Positions 10,509 through 22,782 are shown, counted from the stretch's first letter. The stretch: 64,000 nucleotides of DNA from Drechslerella dactyloides (GCA_020064725.1 JAGTWJ010000001.1:6477361-6541360); one strand, 5' to 3'. The notes: generated from the sequence alone by a model not told the origin. Program-made: numbers and translations.

Positions 10509-11942
10509 TTTCTGTCGCAGCTCCAAATTAGTCTCTTTTCTTCGCAGCTACCTTGCATCCAACGTGAACAGCAATGGTAGCAAGTAAGATTGAATACGTG
10601 CTGCAGAGAAGCCCAGCAAGAACCGAGAAGCAGAATGGTGAACAGCGATTGAGCGTGATGGGAGACAAAAACTTCAATGCTCACGGATATTGAACAGTGG
10701 AGGAGCAGGCTGGATGGTTGATCATGAGAAGACCAACTACGTTGATCTCAGAGTACACTCGAACTTGTCCAGCACCCACGACAGATCTCAATACCCAGAG
10801 GAGAGCACGAGACATATGTAGCAAGGGCACCGCGAGATGGTAGACGGAACCAGGAACAACAGAGTATCTTCGAGCAGCTTCGACTAGGAAATTTTGGGAG
10901 AAAGAGGGGAGATGAATGCTGCGAGTGAAGCGTGCAACGGGATCAGAGAATAGTAATGGAGAACTTACGAGAGATAAGGCTCGATGAAATCAGCCTGGAT
11001 GAGATCTATAGATGGCTACGAAGTTGTCAGCTATTGCTCATCGCGAATAGGCCGGATGCTCTGGTGCTGGAACAAGCACATCGCAACAAGCACAGAGAAG
11101 CCTCAGTAATCAAGAGGTATTCGATTTCAAGACTTACATTTATAGTACGGGTGAGGCTCAATAGACACCAGTCTATAACAGGAGAGAAGCTTTCGATAGC
11201 GGTAAGCTGGGTTGTGGAAAGGGAGTCGATGGAGGGACGAGGATGGATGGTTGCAGAAGAGAAAAGGGTCGATGGGGAAATTGGCGACGAGAGAAATATT
11301 TAAAGGAGCGGGAGGGAAAGTCGAGGATTTGCGGCGGCCTGGTGACTGCTATCGGATTTGTGACTGCTGTGTATTCATGATAATCATCACATCGGCGCCC
11401 TGCACGCTCGGCAACTTCCACTAACCCTCACTACACAATAGCCTCCAGACCGACCACAAGCTGCCATGGACAGCTGCATTTACAAGTATATCATCCACTG
11501 GCATTACTCCAGCATCCATGCAGAGGCCGGTTGGACGAGAGAGACCGATGGATCTAAAGCTCCTACAAATCTCGTTGCGAATGTCACTCGCGGTATAATC
11601 GCATCATCCGTGCGATACGGTCGATGAAAATTTGATCTTCTCGTGCAACTGCATCATATCATTTGCAAATTTGTCTTCGATGCTAGCCAGAGTTGGAACC
11701 CTACACGTATTCTTGCTCTAGTTACAGATATCACACGAAGTAAAGTAAAGGTGGAAACCAGCCAGCCGGAACACAGTCTAGAAGCATTTCTATTATTTTT
11801 TTCCTTTGAGCTCATAACAATAGCGTTGCCATACACCAGATAGAATCCGAACGTTCGAGCAGTAGCAAGATGCTAATCAAATGCAAATGCAGTTCGTGGA
11901 AAGGTAACCATCAGAGATGGGCGATAGTCGGCATGTCAGATC
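10509..11942. other. intergenic region between two BTB genes
   Basis: About 1.4 kb holding the promoter of the first BTB gene and the 3' region of the second. Open frames at 10932-11303 (plus) and 11173-11421 (minus) are rich in Arg, Glu and Ser with no domain and lie where a promoter is expected. No gene supported. Confidence 0.5.
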
Positions 11943-13123
11943 CTAACGTTGTCGTGCGTTGCAAATCCCACAGCGAATCGTCGCATTCCCTTTAGTCCTG
12001 ACCTCGCCCTCGTGAACGAGAACATTCAAAGATGCACGGCAGCTACTGTTCTTGCACCTCTTTGTTTCGTTCAGAGTCTTGATCAGCCCATCCAGGCGGC
12101 CTTGCGCAGTATCACGGGAGAGCTCAGCTTGAAACTTTTCCTGCTGCAAAGCCTTGATCTTTGAGATCTCTTCCTGGAAGGCCTTCAACTCTTCTTCACT
12201 GATCGGGGTAGAAGAGACATTGGCCAGCGCCGCTTCTTCTTCAAGAGTCATTGTTGGCGGGCCTTCTGATGGGTGGTAGCTGCGAGATCCGGTCGACTCT
12301 GCCTCGGAGGGCGTTTTGATAAGGCTTGCTGGGGTAGTAGTGCCGGTAGCGGCGCTCCCGGAGCTGTCGTCCAATGTTTCAGAGAATGTGGTGGAGGATG
12401 GTGGGTTTGTTGGGGAGGCAGCTGCCTCCTGGAGCTTCATCTGCAGCTTGGATCCCATACCAGATGGTCCAAGCTTCGCGTCGGCGATGATCCCGTCAAG
12501 GTACACTGAGATCTTACCAGAAGCTGCGAACTTCTGTTCGACCAGTTCCTTGAGCTTTCTGATCTTGTACTTTTGCGCAAGGGTGAAAATCGAGGCTAGC
12601 TTCTTATGGCGCTCCGTCGATGGAGAGCCCGGTGGCGATTGGACATTATCATCACCTGCGTCGGCAATCAGGACGGTGCTGGGGACGTATTGTTTCTTTC
12701 CGGTCTCATCAAAGTCACCCGTGTACAAGAAGTCCAGAATACAGGATAAGACTGCCGGCTTGATATCTTTGGTCTGGACCTCTGGAATTCCATCCTAGAT
12801 ATTATAGATAGTATTAGCAAACAAGATCTAGGCGCGTTCGCGGCTCCTGGCGCTCTGGCTTTGAGACTAATCTAGGCGTAAAATGTCTAGGGCAGGGATG
12901 TCCTGCGAAGGAAACAAGTATAGAGTTGAGCGTCTACAGAGATGGATCCTACCTTGAAGCCATTGTATTGGATGTTCATGAGTAACGTGGTCTTACTCAT
13001 GACCTCCTCCTGGTGGACTTTGAACATGTAGTTCTCGCACCTGATGGCGAGGTCAGGGCTGCTTTGGACGATAAGGTGAACGGTGCTAGCGCTCACAGGA
13101 GCGTTGCTTCCTGGCCGTGCCAT
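11943..13123 (-). CDS. BTB/POZ protein with C-terminal Cys-rich (zinc-ribbon-like) tail
   Basis: Two exons, 13123-12953 and 12794-11943, 340 residues. Intron 12952-12795 has a GTAGGA donor and an ATCTAG acceptor and is in phase 0. The BTB domain occupies about 14-140: HLIVQSSPDLAIRCENYMFKVHQ is the standard opening strand-hairpin ending in the conserved His, DIKPAVLSCILDFLYTGDF is the canonical helix-turn, and IFTLAQKYKIRKLKELVEQKF closes the fold. A Ser/Thr-rich linker follows, then a coiled coil (ISEEELKAFQEEISKIKALQ) and a terminal module with Cys spacing CKNSSC...CGIC (C-x4-C ... C-x2-C), suggesting a metal-binding knuckle. The match to the BTB family is clear. The Cys tail as a zinc site is inference. 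Confidence 0.9.
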
Positions 13124-13628
13124 CGTGGATCTGGAACGAATGACGATGGAGTGTTCGGTTGAAGGGGCGGAGAGCAGCGCGATGAGGGTATGAGGAGAAT
13201 GTTGCGATGGCGGCTGGGGGTTGAGGACGTGCATGGTGGAGGATTAGTGGTGGAAGGTAGAAGTGTTTACTATTCTAAGCTGCCAGAGAGCAGATGGAAC
13301 CTCATCACCAGAGCCCACCCCACAACTCTACCTTTTGAAAATTGAAGCTGCGACTGTCGACACTATACAAGATTGTACCCACAAGAACCAGCAAGCATTG
13401 CATTGAAAGGATGTTTGGTTACCGCTAGATCGCAAGGCTTGTCTCAGGAGATATACTTCACCCGGTTAGCAGGCCTGTGGCAGGGAGATTCGGCAAGTCT
13501 CGAACGTTTCCATTATCAGCATTATCATTACAAAGACCGGTAAGTCATTCCGACAGGTGACCATGTCAAGCAAAGCCAGATTTACAACTATAGAATACAG
13601 AGCAACATTCTCGTGACATCGGCTGCAT
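13124..13628. other. intergenic region
   Basis: About 500 bases between the BTB promoter and the 3' end of the six-cysteine gene, both on the minus strand. No gene, repeat or clear element seen. Confidence 0.45.
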
Positions 13629-14988
13629 CTACCAAATTCTCGCAAACGCGACGGCAACCAAAGCCGAAACGATCAAGTGCAGCTTTCCCGCCTAAAGACG
13701 CCGCATTATGGGTTAGTGCCTGCGGGAGCGAAACCGAGGAATCCAGAGATGAAGCAGAATCAGACTTACCGTTATTCGATCCGCTGAATTAGGTTGAGCA
13801 CTCGCACTTGTTTCGGCTGGGAGATTGGTACCACGGTCTGCGCCAGTCGTAGATACAAAGACGTCGTCTGTGACGGTCTGAGTCGGGCTAGCATCGGTAG
13901 AAGTCTACCAGCACCATAGGTCAGCCGAAGGTTACATTGCGCGAACAAGCACTTCTCAGGATCAAATGGAAACCACATCTACCTACCACCGTGTAAGTCG
14001 ATGCCCCATCAGCGAATCTCAGACAGTAGCCGCTAAGACTTTCGAGCTGCCTAGCAGCCGCTGGCGACATGGTCTTCGCGTAAGGATAGCACCTCATCAG
14101 AATATCATCAAACTCCGTCTCGAATCCCCCGCTGGGACTGGCCGGATCTTGGCATATGCAATTCGCCACTCCCACTCTCGTCAACGGGTCCAGCGGGCCA
14201 GTCCGACACGCATTGGCGATTCGGGCCAACGTCTCGCAGGCCGAGCTTGCCGGGTTCTCAATTTGCGAAAAAGACAAAGTTGGCGCCACGTGCCGGGTTC
14301 TTGTAGGCGTCCTGCTGGTGATAGTGTCGGTCGCTTGCGTGCTGACGCTGTAGGTCCCAAACCTCGTGCAGAAGTCAAATATCTCGGAGATCTCGCTCGC
14401 AAAGTCGGGCTCGGCACTGCTCGCCCAGTTGTAACAGGGTGTCAGGAGTTTGTCGAAGCCCGTCGTGAAGTCGCCTTGAGGATTGTGGCATAAGCATGAG
14501 GCAACCTCAGCCTGCGTTATCAGGTCGTCGGGAGATCTTTGGCAAGCTCCATAGCGTCCAATAATCGCTACGCACTGCTTCCGCCCGGATTTCGGGCTGG
14601 CGGTGATAGTGCTCTCAGGAGCTCCAGTCGCAGTGATGCCGGAATCGTCTCCATACGAGGAGCAGTACCCATTGAAGCTGCTATAATACGCGGTGGCGCG
14701 ACGCCCGTCTCCAATGTATTCAAGGAAGGATGAACAGGAAGGAACTGCGGAATCAATCAGCGGATCGGGTGCGCCATCCAGGGTGCAGACGCATTCTGCG
14801 ACCGCCGGGGCAGTATATGGCACTACTGCCCGCCTTCTCCAGCAATAGCCAAACGCGTCATCCAGATAAAGGCAAGCAGCTTGCTCAAATTGAGCTGATA
14901 CGAAGAGAGATTGTAGGAGGAATAGCACTACAGAGATGGCAATTCCCTTCGTCGGTCGACGCCGCGGTTGATGCTGCCTGGTAAACAT
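13629..14988 (-). CDS. predicted GPI-anchored protein with three six-cysteine modules
   Basis: Three exons, 14988-13987, 13904-13770 and 13691-13629, 399 residues, all junctions phase 0 with donors GTAGGT and GTAAGT. Residues 15-33 form a hydrophobic signal segment (IAISVVLFLLQSLFVSA). Three tandem modules share one cysteine pattern: Cys at 39, 49, 66, 68, 85, 109; at 139, 149, 165, 167, 185, 207; and at 251, 261, 277, 279, 300, 322. Each is C-x9-C-x15/16-C-x-C-x16-20-C-x21-23-C. A Ser/Thr-rich linker follows. The last exon encodes a hydrophobic tail (LHLIVSALVAVAFARIW) preceded by small residues NSADRITAG, a GPI-addition signal in appearance. It is not CFEM, which has eight Cys with different spacing. 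Probably a cell-wall or plasma-membrane surface protein. Confidence 0.82.
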
Positions 14989-16754
14989 GACGAGAGAGGC
15001 TTGCGTAACACGGTCCTCCGGAACCTCAACAGGCTCGGGGATTCGTAGCTACAGCCAACACCACGGAACAAGATCTTTTCTCCCGCAAAACGCTGTTGGC
15101 ATGGCGAGTCACGATCACGCTGGATCGATGACGAAGGGAGAGAAGATTGCCCGATACGCCGCCGTCGTTTGTTGATGATAATGACCAGACGAATAGGAAT
15201 GTGTTTCTCAGTTGTGCGGCGCCAAAGGACCCCTGCCTGTTTTTCCAGGGCGCTATCATCGATGCGGCGAAGAACGCCAATCTCAGAATTCGGAGCGTTA
15301 CGTCAGCTATCTCGAAAGCATGCGCTCCAGCACCATCACGAGTTTTAGCTGTGTCAGTGCATCAGATCAAGCACATCGCGGAGAAGGAAGACATAGTTTC
15401 AAGTGGAAGAATAAGTAGATGCGCATCGATCCTTAAGAAGCGCCACTCACGACAAGCGTCATCGTGCACCCCACTGATCGCGATGATATGAGCGGGTCGG
15501 AGCCTCCTAACCACAATGCCGATATGAAAGAACAGCAACAGGGATGTTGCTTTTGTATTATCCAGTCCCGACCGCCGCCGTCCCCACTATAAGCAGACGA
15601 AGTATTTACGCCCCGACATGACAGACCTAGCGCCTAGCTCTGGGCACAAATGCCATATGCGACTGATGACAAAGCTAGGACTACATGTCCACTGAAAACG
15701 GTCCGCCCTACGCTTCGATTGAGCAATCCAATCCAGCTGACAGTCAGGATTTGGTTTCTCAAAAACGAACTGTTCCTCTAATAGCAAAAAAACACCGACC
15801 CGCTGGGTTACGTTACGAGCGACTCCAGTCGGCCACATCGGTGCTTAGGGTTGGCTCAATCTTATCAGATGGACGACACGAGCCAGAAATCAAGCATTGA
15901 GCCACCGCTGACAAAGCTCGGCCCGTTTAACCTCCGTCCCCACCTTGTCCTAGATCGCGAGGCTTGATTGGCCGCTTGGCAACAACCGATGTTCATTCGT
16001 ACGAGGCGAAGGCCGGAGATAGCCTGTCGCCCGACAAAAAACTTACTCTCCTAACGCCTTCGTCGTCCTTACCGTCGACCCATGCAGTACGAATGGGACG
16101 ACAATGTAGTAGCTCCTCCGATGATTTAGTCATCTCGAAGGAGCAGGCGCCGATATTGGGCATAGAGGATACGAGACCTCGGTGAGGATCACCCCGACTC
16201 TTTATCAAACGGTAAGTACAGAGCGCTCTGTTGGATACTTAAGAACGTTTGTTCTCGGACCATTCGCTGTTAGGGCTAAATCCCGAGGCTTTTGCGACCA
16301 GCCAATCCCATTCCGTCAGCCGACGAAACTGAGAAGCCAAAACATGTATTGTCGCTGCAGCGCTGCTCTATGATGCCATGACTCCTGTGCTGCATTATAT
16401 ATAACCCACTGGCTCAAGCCTGATCGAAATTAATACTGCATTCAAAGCCGAAAACCCTTACTAACTAAGTAGGAACAAGCATTGCCACGCTTTCCTTGGC
16501 CACTCGCACTGACCACCGCACCGCTCTCACGACGTCGACGACAGGCAGCCGACGCTTTTGGCCCAGCTTCCCGATTGAGTGGCTCTTTCTGTGTAACTGC
16601 GCAACCAGCAGCCGCAACACAACATATCATATATCATAAAACATCCCCGCTATATACGACTACTTTTCCGACAGCTCGTTTGTCGTATCACGGAGGGCCC
16701 GGCAGGCCACCATCTTCCATAATCTCACTCGCTCTCAACATCACCACCGCCAAG
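14989..16754. other. divergent intergenic region, 1.8 kb
   Basis: Lies between the six-cysteine gene (minus) and the MFS transporter (plus). Open frames at 15147-15491, 15685-15900 and 15964-16208 have no domain, no consistent splice structure and no family resemblance. I see no gene here. Confidence 0.5.
16396..16404 (+). promoter_or_regulatory. putative TATA element of the MFS gene
   Basis: TATATATAA about 350 bases before the transporter ATG. The distance implies a leader of about 300 bases, which is possible in fungi. The region between is Cys/Thr-rich in codon terms but has an upstream in-frame ATG at 16482 that may never be used as start. Confidence 0.35.
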
Positions 16755-18289
16755 ATGACGGCGGCGGACTCTCTAGACTCCAAGGAGCCTGAGACGCTCA
16801 GCAATACTCCGCAGGCACGATCAGAAAAAGACCTGAGAAATGGCACCCCATTCGACAATGGAATCGACGAAGAAGAAGGCACAGACGTCTCGCCAGACGA
16901 CAAGCTAGAGAAGGAGCCACCGGCAGACGTTGAGAAACAGCAAGGTCCACATGCTGTCACCTTTCCAGAGGGCGGGGCGCGAGCGTGGCTCGCCGTTTTA
17001 GGCTCTGCGATATTGCTGTTCTGCTCGTTTGGATACGTCAATGCATTCGGGTAAGACGCTGTCGCCGATTGCTTCCTCCTGCTCTGCCTGGCCGAGCTAA
17101 CTCGAATCATGTATATACAGAGTCTACGAGTCATACTACCTCAGCGTCCTACTCCCAAATAAGACGGCGGACGATATCGCGTGGATTGGCTCCATCCAAA
17201 TCTTCTTCATCTTCGGCAGCGGCCTGTTCGCGGGCTCAATATTCGACAGATATGGCGCACAGGTACGTGATTGGACTGAAGCCGCGCGTAGCAATTCTCC
17301 TGTGTACCTCCCTACTGACCAACGTGCCTGCGTAGATCATCGTCATCCCGTCATCCATACTGCTCGTCGTATCAGTCATGCTCACCAGCGTATGTAAAGA
17401 GTACTACCAGTTCCTCCTGTGTCAGGGGATACTAGGTGGGATATGCCAAGGCGCTCTATTTACACCGGCCCTCAGCGTCGTCGGTCAATATTTCAACCAG
17501 AAACGCGGCGCTGCGATGGGCCTTGTCGTCGCCGGGTCTTCTCTCGGTGGTGTGATCCTCCCTATAATGATCGCCAATCTCATCAAGCAGACGTCATTTG
17601 GTTGGACTGTCCGTTCAATCGGATTCCTGTTCGCCGGGCTTCTTTGGATCGCCTGCCTTACAGTCAAGGAACGCATGCCTCACCGCTCCGGAACATTCTT
17701 CCTCCCAAAGGCGTTCAAGGACCCTGTCTACGTGCTCTTCGTGGCGGGCAACTTTTTCGCACTCTGGGGCATGTTCACACCATTCTTCTTCATTCCATCG
17801 TTTGCCTTGAAGCTGGGCATGTCGTCCACCATGGCGGTGTACCTCGTCAGCATTCTCAACGGACTCTCTTTCCCCGGTCGAATTCTCCCGGGTATCATTG
17901 CGGACAAGTTTGGGAAAATGAACTGCCTTGTCATCGCGCCTATCGTTACCGCCATCTTGATCTGGGCATGGCTGGCGGTTGACAGCGCTGCTGGGCTCAT
18001 CGTCCTCACTGCGTTCTTCGGCTTCTGGTCCGGTAGTCTCATCAGTTTGTTCCCGGCGGTGATGGCGCAGATCGTGCCGAGCCCCCGCGAGATGGGAACC
18101 TACCTTGGCATGGCGATGGGTATTTCCGGGTTTGCAGGGCTCACGGGTAGTCCCATCGCCGGGGCCTTGCTCACCAAATATGGATACACAGCGGCTATCT
18201 CCTTCTCAGGCTCTTGTATGGCGGTTGGAATAATCCTACTCGCCTGGGCAAGGCTTGTATATAATCCTAAGCTACTAGCCAGGGTTTAA
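16755..18289 (+). CDS. MFS transporter, monocarboxylate-transporter (MCT/MCH) type
   Basis: join(16755..17050, 17121..17262, 17336..18289), 463 residues. Introns have donors GTAAGA and GTACGT and acceptors ACAG and GTAG, and all joins keep frame. The start ATG 16755 is the first giving a plausible N terminus; an upstream in-frame ATG at 16482 would add 91 atypical residues. Residues 1-72 are acidic and cytosolic. The motif PEGGARAWLAVLGS opens TM1, the signature position of fungal MCT-like carriers. About twelve hydrophobic segments follow, with a central loop around KERMPHRSGTFFLPKAF. GSIFDRYGAQ sits at the loop between TM2 and TM3, and RILPGIIADKFGKMN in the second half. Likely a plasma-membrane carrier of organic acids or related solutes. 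The substrate is not predictable, and these family members often act without monocarboxylate transport. Confidence 0.9.
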
Positions 18290-19155
18290 AAGACGCTGTA
18301 GTAGCTGGGCTGCATGCTGGCGGTTTCGAGGCTGCCAACAAGGAATTAATTCACAGTCGTTTCCTTACCTGCTGTTATAACGCATTTTAGGTGTACGAAG
18401 TTAACGGATGGCCGCTTGATATTTACGAAAGCTCCAAAATTTTTGTGGAACCCGCCTTATGTTCATTTACCTTTCTCCAACTTGTTCATTCCGAGCGCAT
18501 TGGGGACCGCCCGTCCGGTACTCAGTCGTTTGGCAAGCCTGCAAATAGGATTAAAAATAATATGCCTTTTGGACAGCATAGAATAATACTACATTTTGTA
18601 TATTACAGTATCTCAACATCACTATACCCAGGGGCCTCCTAGTTCACGACTTAGTCAAGGTGCCCTTGACCTACAAGTATATAATCACCAATCTCTAAAT
18701 AATGGTACAAACGTGGCAATCAAGTACAAGTTTAGAAATTATAGGTGGACGATAAGTGTAGACCTGTTGTTATTGAACACTTCAATGCACTTGAGGCGGC
18801 ACAATGCATACGTAGGTCTACAAATCTGGAAACCTCTATATATTGGAACACATATTCGAAAACAGATTCAGAATTAACCAAAATTCCAATTCAATCAACT
18901 CCATCTTGGGATAACGCCGACGACCTACGGCAAACGGAAGAATGAGAATAATATACAAGTCCCAGAGAGGAAAAGAAAGTGCTCTCAACGCCAGGTGATA
19001 CCTGCCAGCTCCAGAATGTTCAGAAGTTTATGAGCATTATGATATTAGGCGGGATCGAGAAGTGTCTCCAATCGTGATCAAAGTCTTGCCGAGAAGGCAT
19101 TGTAGAATGCGATAGAGTCGAACCATGGACCATGCCAAAGTTCCAATTAGATATC
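18290..19155. other. convergent intergenic region
   Basis: About 870 AT-richer bases between two converging genes. Short open frames at 18391-18945 have no coding character. No gene seen. Confidence 0.5.
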
Positions 19156-20491
19156 TCAATGAGACGTCTTTTTAGCAGTATTATTCTCCTTGACCCACTC
19201 CTCCCACCACCCTCTGATAAGATGGTCATAACATCTCCACTGTACAGGCTTCTCAAAATTCCCTTCCAACGTGTAGAAATCTCTCTTACGAGTCAAGTCC
19301 ATTTTCGATAGGTCTTTCCCGGGAATCTTGCACATTTCGATCTTTGTCAAAGCATCCACTCTCGCACCGATGTATGCTCTCCATTGGGAGCAGCCAAAGG
19401 TGTAGACGTGCTTAAGAACACAGGACCGAAAGGACGAGCAGGACAGTCGGTAGCGCGATGCTGCGTAGTTCTGCTGGCCGTCGCCGAAAGTCATGGGATC
19501 AGGCGTAACGGACAAACGGAAGCAGGTCGACTCGACAACCGATAGAGGATGGACAGGGTCGGGGATGCCGACGTTGTCGAATTCTATGGCCCAGGTGAAT
19601 TTATCGCCGAACCGGCGCGGCGAGGTGATTTCGCGAGTGTATGGGAGTGGGGACGAGTTCCAGATAACCGGCTGGAAATCGTAGCCCAGGATAGAATAGC
19701 GAGCGATGGCATGCTGAACACTCTCGTTGGTGATATCGCGAGTTATAAACGACATTTTATGAATGAAGGACGACTTTGGAAACATGCAGTAGGCCTTGTG
19801 GGAGGTAACTAGGTTCAATAGATGCGTCGTATTGACTGCGGCGAGGAAGGCACCGATCGGCGAGGTCGAACAGAGTCGCATCTCGACGAGATACCATGGG
19901 GTATCCGGTTTTGCAAATTTCCTACGCTGCAAGAGGGAGAGATTAGCAGGCTACCAGGCGTGGGTTACGGACATTGGCTCGCAAGCCGGACTGCAGAATT
20001 ACCCTGGACTCGGGAGAAGCCTCCGGCCTCACGCATTCTTGATAGCCCTCCGCTTTGAAATATGCTTCCAGAGCCTCGGATTGTGGACCCTGCGTAACGT
20101 AGAACCTCACAACAGCGGTGTCAAACTGTCTGCTGAATAGCGAGGTCGCAAAATGGCTTCCGATGATAGCGTTCTGCCGAGCCATCACTGTACGCGTATG
20201 CCTCGGGTCCCTGAACCATCTCCGGAGCATTTTATCGACGTTGCATTCGAGGTTGACGACCTCGCGTGGCAGTGTGGCCAGCGCCCTGCAGGCGAAAGAG
20301 AGTCGAGCGACATCGTCAAAGGTAAGCTCGTTGACGATGCCGGAGAATATCGGATAGTAAGCTGAAGAGTCGAGTAGCCTGATGAGTTTTGAAGGGCCAC
20401 AGAGGTCGACAGCGCTGCCACTTGCAAGCGGGGATGCGGTCCCCACGGACAAGGCCGAGGTTGGCGAGTCGGGATTACGCAGGCCGGACAT
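19156..20491 (-). CDS. F-box-like protein of unknown specificity
   Basis: Two exons, 20491-20003 and 19926-19156, 419 residues. The 76-nt intron has donor GTAATT, a TGCTAATC branch site and a TTGCAG acceptor in phase 0. A nearer donor GTAGCC would give an impossible 28-nt intron. Residues 44-75 (AYYPIFSGIVNELTFDDVAR followed by LSFACRALATLP) resemble the F-box helix-turn found in many Pezizomycotina proteins. No leucine-rich repeats or WD repeats follow. The C-terminal 250 residues are rich in aromatic residues and Cys (ESTCFRLSV, SCSSFRSCVLKHVYTFGCSQW) and end WRCYDHLIRGWWEEWVKENN. It may be a substrate adaptor for an SCF ubiquitin ligase. That is inference from the F-box-like segment only. 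Confidence 0.72.
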
Positions 20492-21520
20492 CGCTGTAGG
20501 AATCTCGACCTCCCGATCTCAACTGTCGGCGCTGGATGTGTAATCTCGGAGTGCGAATCGACTGGCAGATGTGGGTAGGAGTGTGGCGAGATCGATGAGG
20601 TCTACATCGCCGGTGGAATGCGGGGGAAGGAGCACAGGTGCAGGCTGTGGCGAACGGGGTGTGACGCGGTGTGAATTGTGTATCGTGCCGGAGATAGTTG
20701 ATCACGCCGAAGCGGTGCCGATATGCAGTCAATCTGAGGAGGCCGGATTGCTGACTCAGCCTCGGCGGAACAAAGCGTTTCAGCCTCTGCGATTAGACTC
20801 TGCAAGATAGCATTTGGTCTTCGGGGCGCTGGCGAGATGAGTTCGAAGTTCTTATCATCATCATCATCACCATTATCACGATCCCGGTGTCCCGCCCTGC
20901 ATGCTGCAGGCCATATCGGTCCCGCTTCCTTACTGGTTCAGTCTATCGGTTTGCCCCTGTTGCAGGGACGACACCACAACGCATAATCTCAGGATGCGGG
21001 AACACCAGCGTATCCGTCCAACTCCACCTACAGGCACTCAGGACAGCAGATGGTGCAGGTTCGGCTGGGTATCCGCGAACTCGTAGCGTCCCCGATCTTC
21101 CAAAGCTAGGCTCTCAAGCTTCAGTTGATGGTGCCATCTAATGATCATCTACTATAGCCAGCCATTCAATTGATTCACCCCAAACTCTAAAGATTCGTGG
21201 CGATAAAATAGGGTTAGATCCGCCCCTACGGCCACACCAGTTTTCTCAAACTCTTCCTTAGAACTTTATATCCACAAATCATAAAGATGCAGAGCAAAGC
21301 AGGCTCAAGCAGGACTGATTCTGCCCCGCACTCTTGCTAGAGACAATAATCGGGTAGCCTCCTTGGAGCAATCTGCCCTGCTTCATCTCTTCCGTCGATA
21401 GGGCCAACCTCTCCGATACATCCAATAGCTGCTTCATCTCCGGCAAAATAGTTCCATAGCATCTCTTCACTCTTAACCTTTCGATTTCTTCGATACCTAC
21501 TGTTCTTCCGTCGATGCAAG
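20492..21520. other. divergent intergenic region
   Basis: Shared upstream region of the F-box-like gene (minus) and the small membrane-protein gene (plus). It contains an ATC/ATT trinucleotide run at about 20856-20880 (TCATCATCATCATCACC). No gene supported. Confidence 0.5.
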
Positions 21521-22033
21521 ATGAACCGCCCGTATCCCCGACCCGAGAAGGCACCACAGATACAGGTCACCGAGCATGGCGCGGACGTCGAGACTCGAGA
21601 CGAACGATACAACCCGCTGTACCGCTCCGTGCCTGATCCAACCAGACACAGACATGCAGAACCATACAAAAGGACCTTGATAACAAGCGTAGTCCTGCTC
21701 CTCGTATGTCTCGTCGCCGCCATCAGCATATTGCAGATAAGATATCTAGGCGACCCGGTCAATTTTGATGGAACTCGTCATCATGAGCCCATATCTAGTC
21801 TCTTCAAGCGCGCGCTGGTCTGGAATAAATCCAAGGATTCAGACAAGCCGCCGCCAACCGTTGGCCTGACCGGACAAGATATCGCTTGGAGGCCACCACA
21901 AGGGTGGGCCGGCCGGGAGCCGTTCTCTGAGCTCGACAAGAGAAGTCAGGGCGACGGCTGGAAGTATCCGAAAGGCTGGAAACCCATTCATGATCTGGAT
22001 CCCGAGGACGAATACTCGAATACAGGTGCCTGA
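21521..22033 (+). CDS. small single-span membrane protein, unknown
   Basis: 170 residues in one exon. The N-terminal 50 residues are polar and charged, residues about 52-71 form one strong transmembrane helix (TLITSVVLLLVCLVAAISIL), and the C-terminal 100 residues are Pro/Trp/Gly-rich with a WRPPQGWAGREP...WKYPKGWKP pattern, that is, two similar Trp-Pro-Gly motifs. There is no cleavable signal peptide, so it is probably a type II or tail-type single-pass protein. Family not recognised. Compositional ordering (polar, hydrophobic, polar) and good codon use support a real gene. Confidence 0.68.
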   Translation: MNRPYPRPEKAPQIQVTEHGADVETRDERYNPLYRSVPDPTRHRHAEPYKRTLITSVVLLLVCLVAAISILQIRYLGDPVNFDGTRHHEPISSLFKRALVWNKSKDSDKPPPTVGLTGQDIAWRPPQGWAGREPFSELDKRSQGDGWKYPKGWKPIHDLDPEDEYSNTGA

Positions 22034-22782
22034 CAGATATTTTTCCAAAAGCTAGACGGGCTTCTCCAGGAGCACCGCGGGAGCAGATGCCCATAAGGAA
22101 TATACTGTCTCTGCGCGCAACCGCCTAGTCTTCTGCTGGTTCAAATCGATGGGGCCCGTATGAATCAGTAGCAGTAGAGCTCTGGCGAGGAGGCCGTCTT
22201 CTAACGTCGGTTGATATGGCAGCCTCACGAAAATATGACGTCATGGGTAGTGCCTTCGACCTAGTCATCCACGATAGTCCGACAGATGCGGATAGTCTCT
22301 ACGGCGCAGCGTTGCCTACGACCAAGCAAGTTAGGCATGTGTTAATGTCTGACTAGTCAACAGATGAATCCTAGACTATTCCTTCGGTAGACATTTATGA
22401 AAGCTTTTCTCCGCCATTTCGCGGCCGCTTTTCTACTTCCAACGGACTGGTGGCTGACATGCATGATTTAGTTTTCTGAAATAACTACTCAAGTACATGA
22501 TTGTAGTGCACAATATGTAATTTTACGAGTCTACTGTGATAGAATGATGGATTTGTGGTTCAGGATAGATGCTATCTTGTCCATACTAATTTATACAATA
22601 TGCTGTTAATCTTCATATAATAAGTCCAACCTGTAACCAGATAATAATAAAAAAGACAAAGAAACACCGTATGCCACGCCCGCTATGCTATCGTTTACTT
22701 TTGACCTCAGATGGTATGCAATAAAAACACAATGCGACGAATGATGATATGATTAAACAATATGCGCGTAGATCGTAACGCA
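22034..22782. other. convergent intergenic region, AT-rich
   Basis: About 750 bases, AT-rich especially at 22480-22660, between the small membrane protein and the FAD oxidase which face each other. A GGTTCAAATC at about 22139 resembles a tRNA B box, but no cloverleaf can be drawn around it. No gene seen. Confidence 0.5.

Noticed and set aside
10932..11303. 123-codon frame upstream of a BTB gene
   Set aside because: No homology-like features, and located in a promoter; its neighbour on the other strand overlaps it.
15147..15491. 114-codon frame in the MFS upstream region
   Set aside because: No domain, no plausible splice partners, average codon use.
22125..22160. GGTTCAAATC resembling a tRNA B box
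   Set aside because: No matching A box at the right distance and no acceptor stem pairing.
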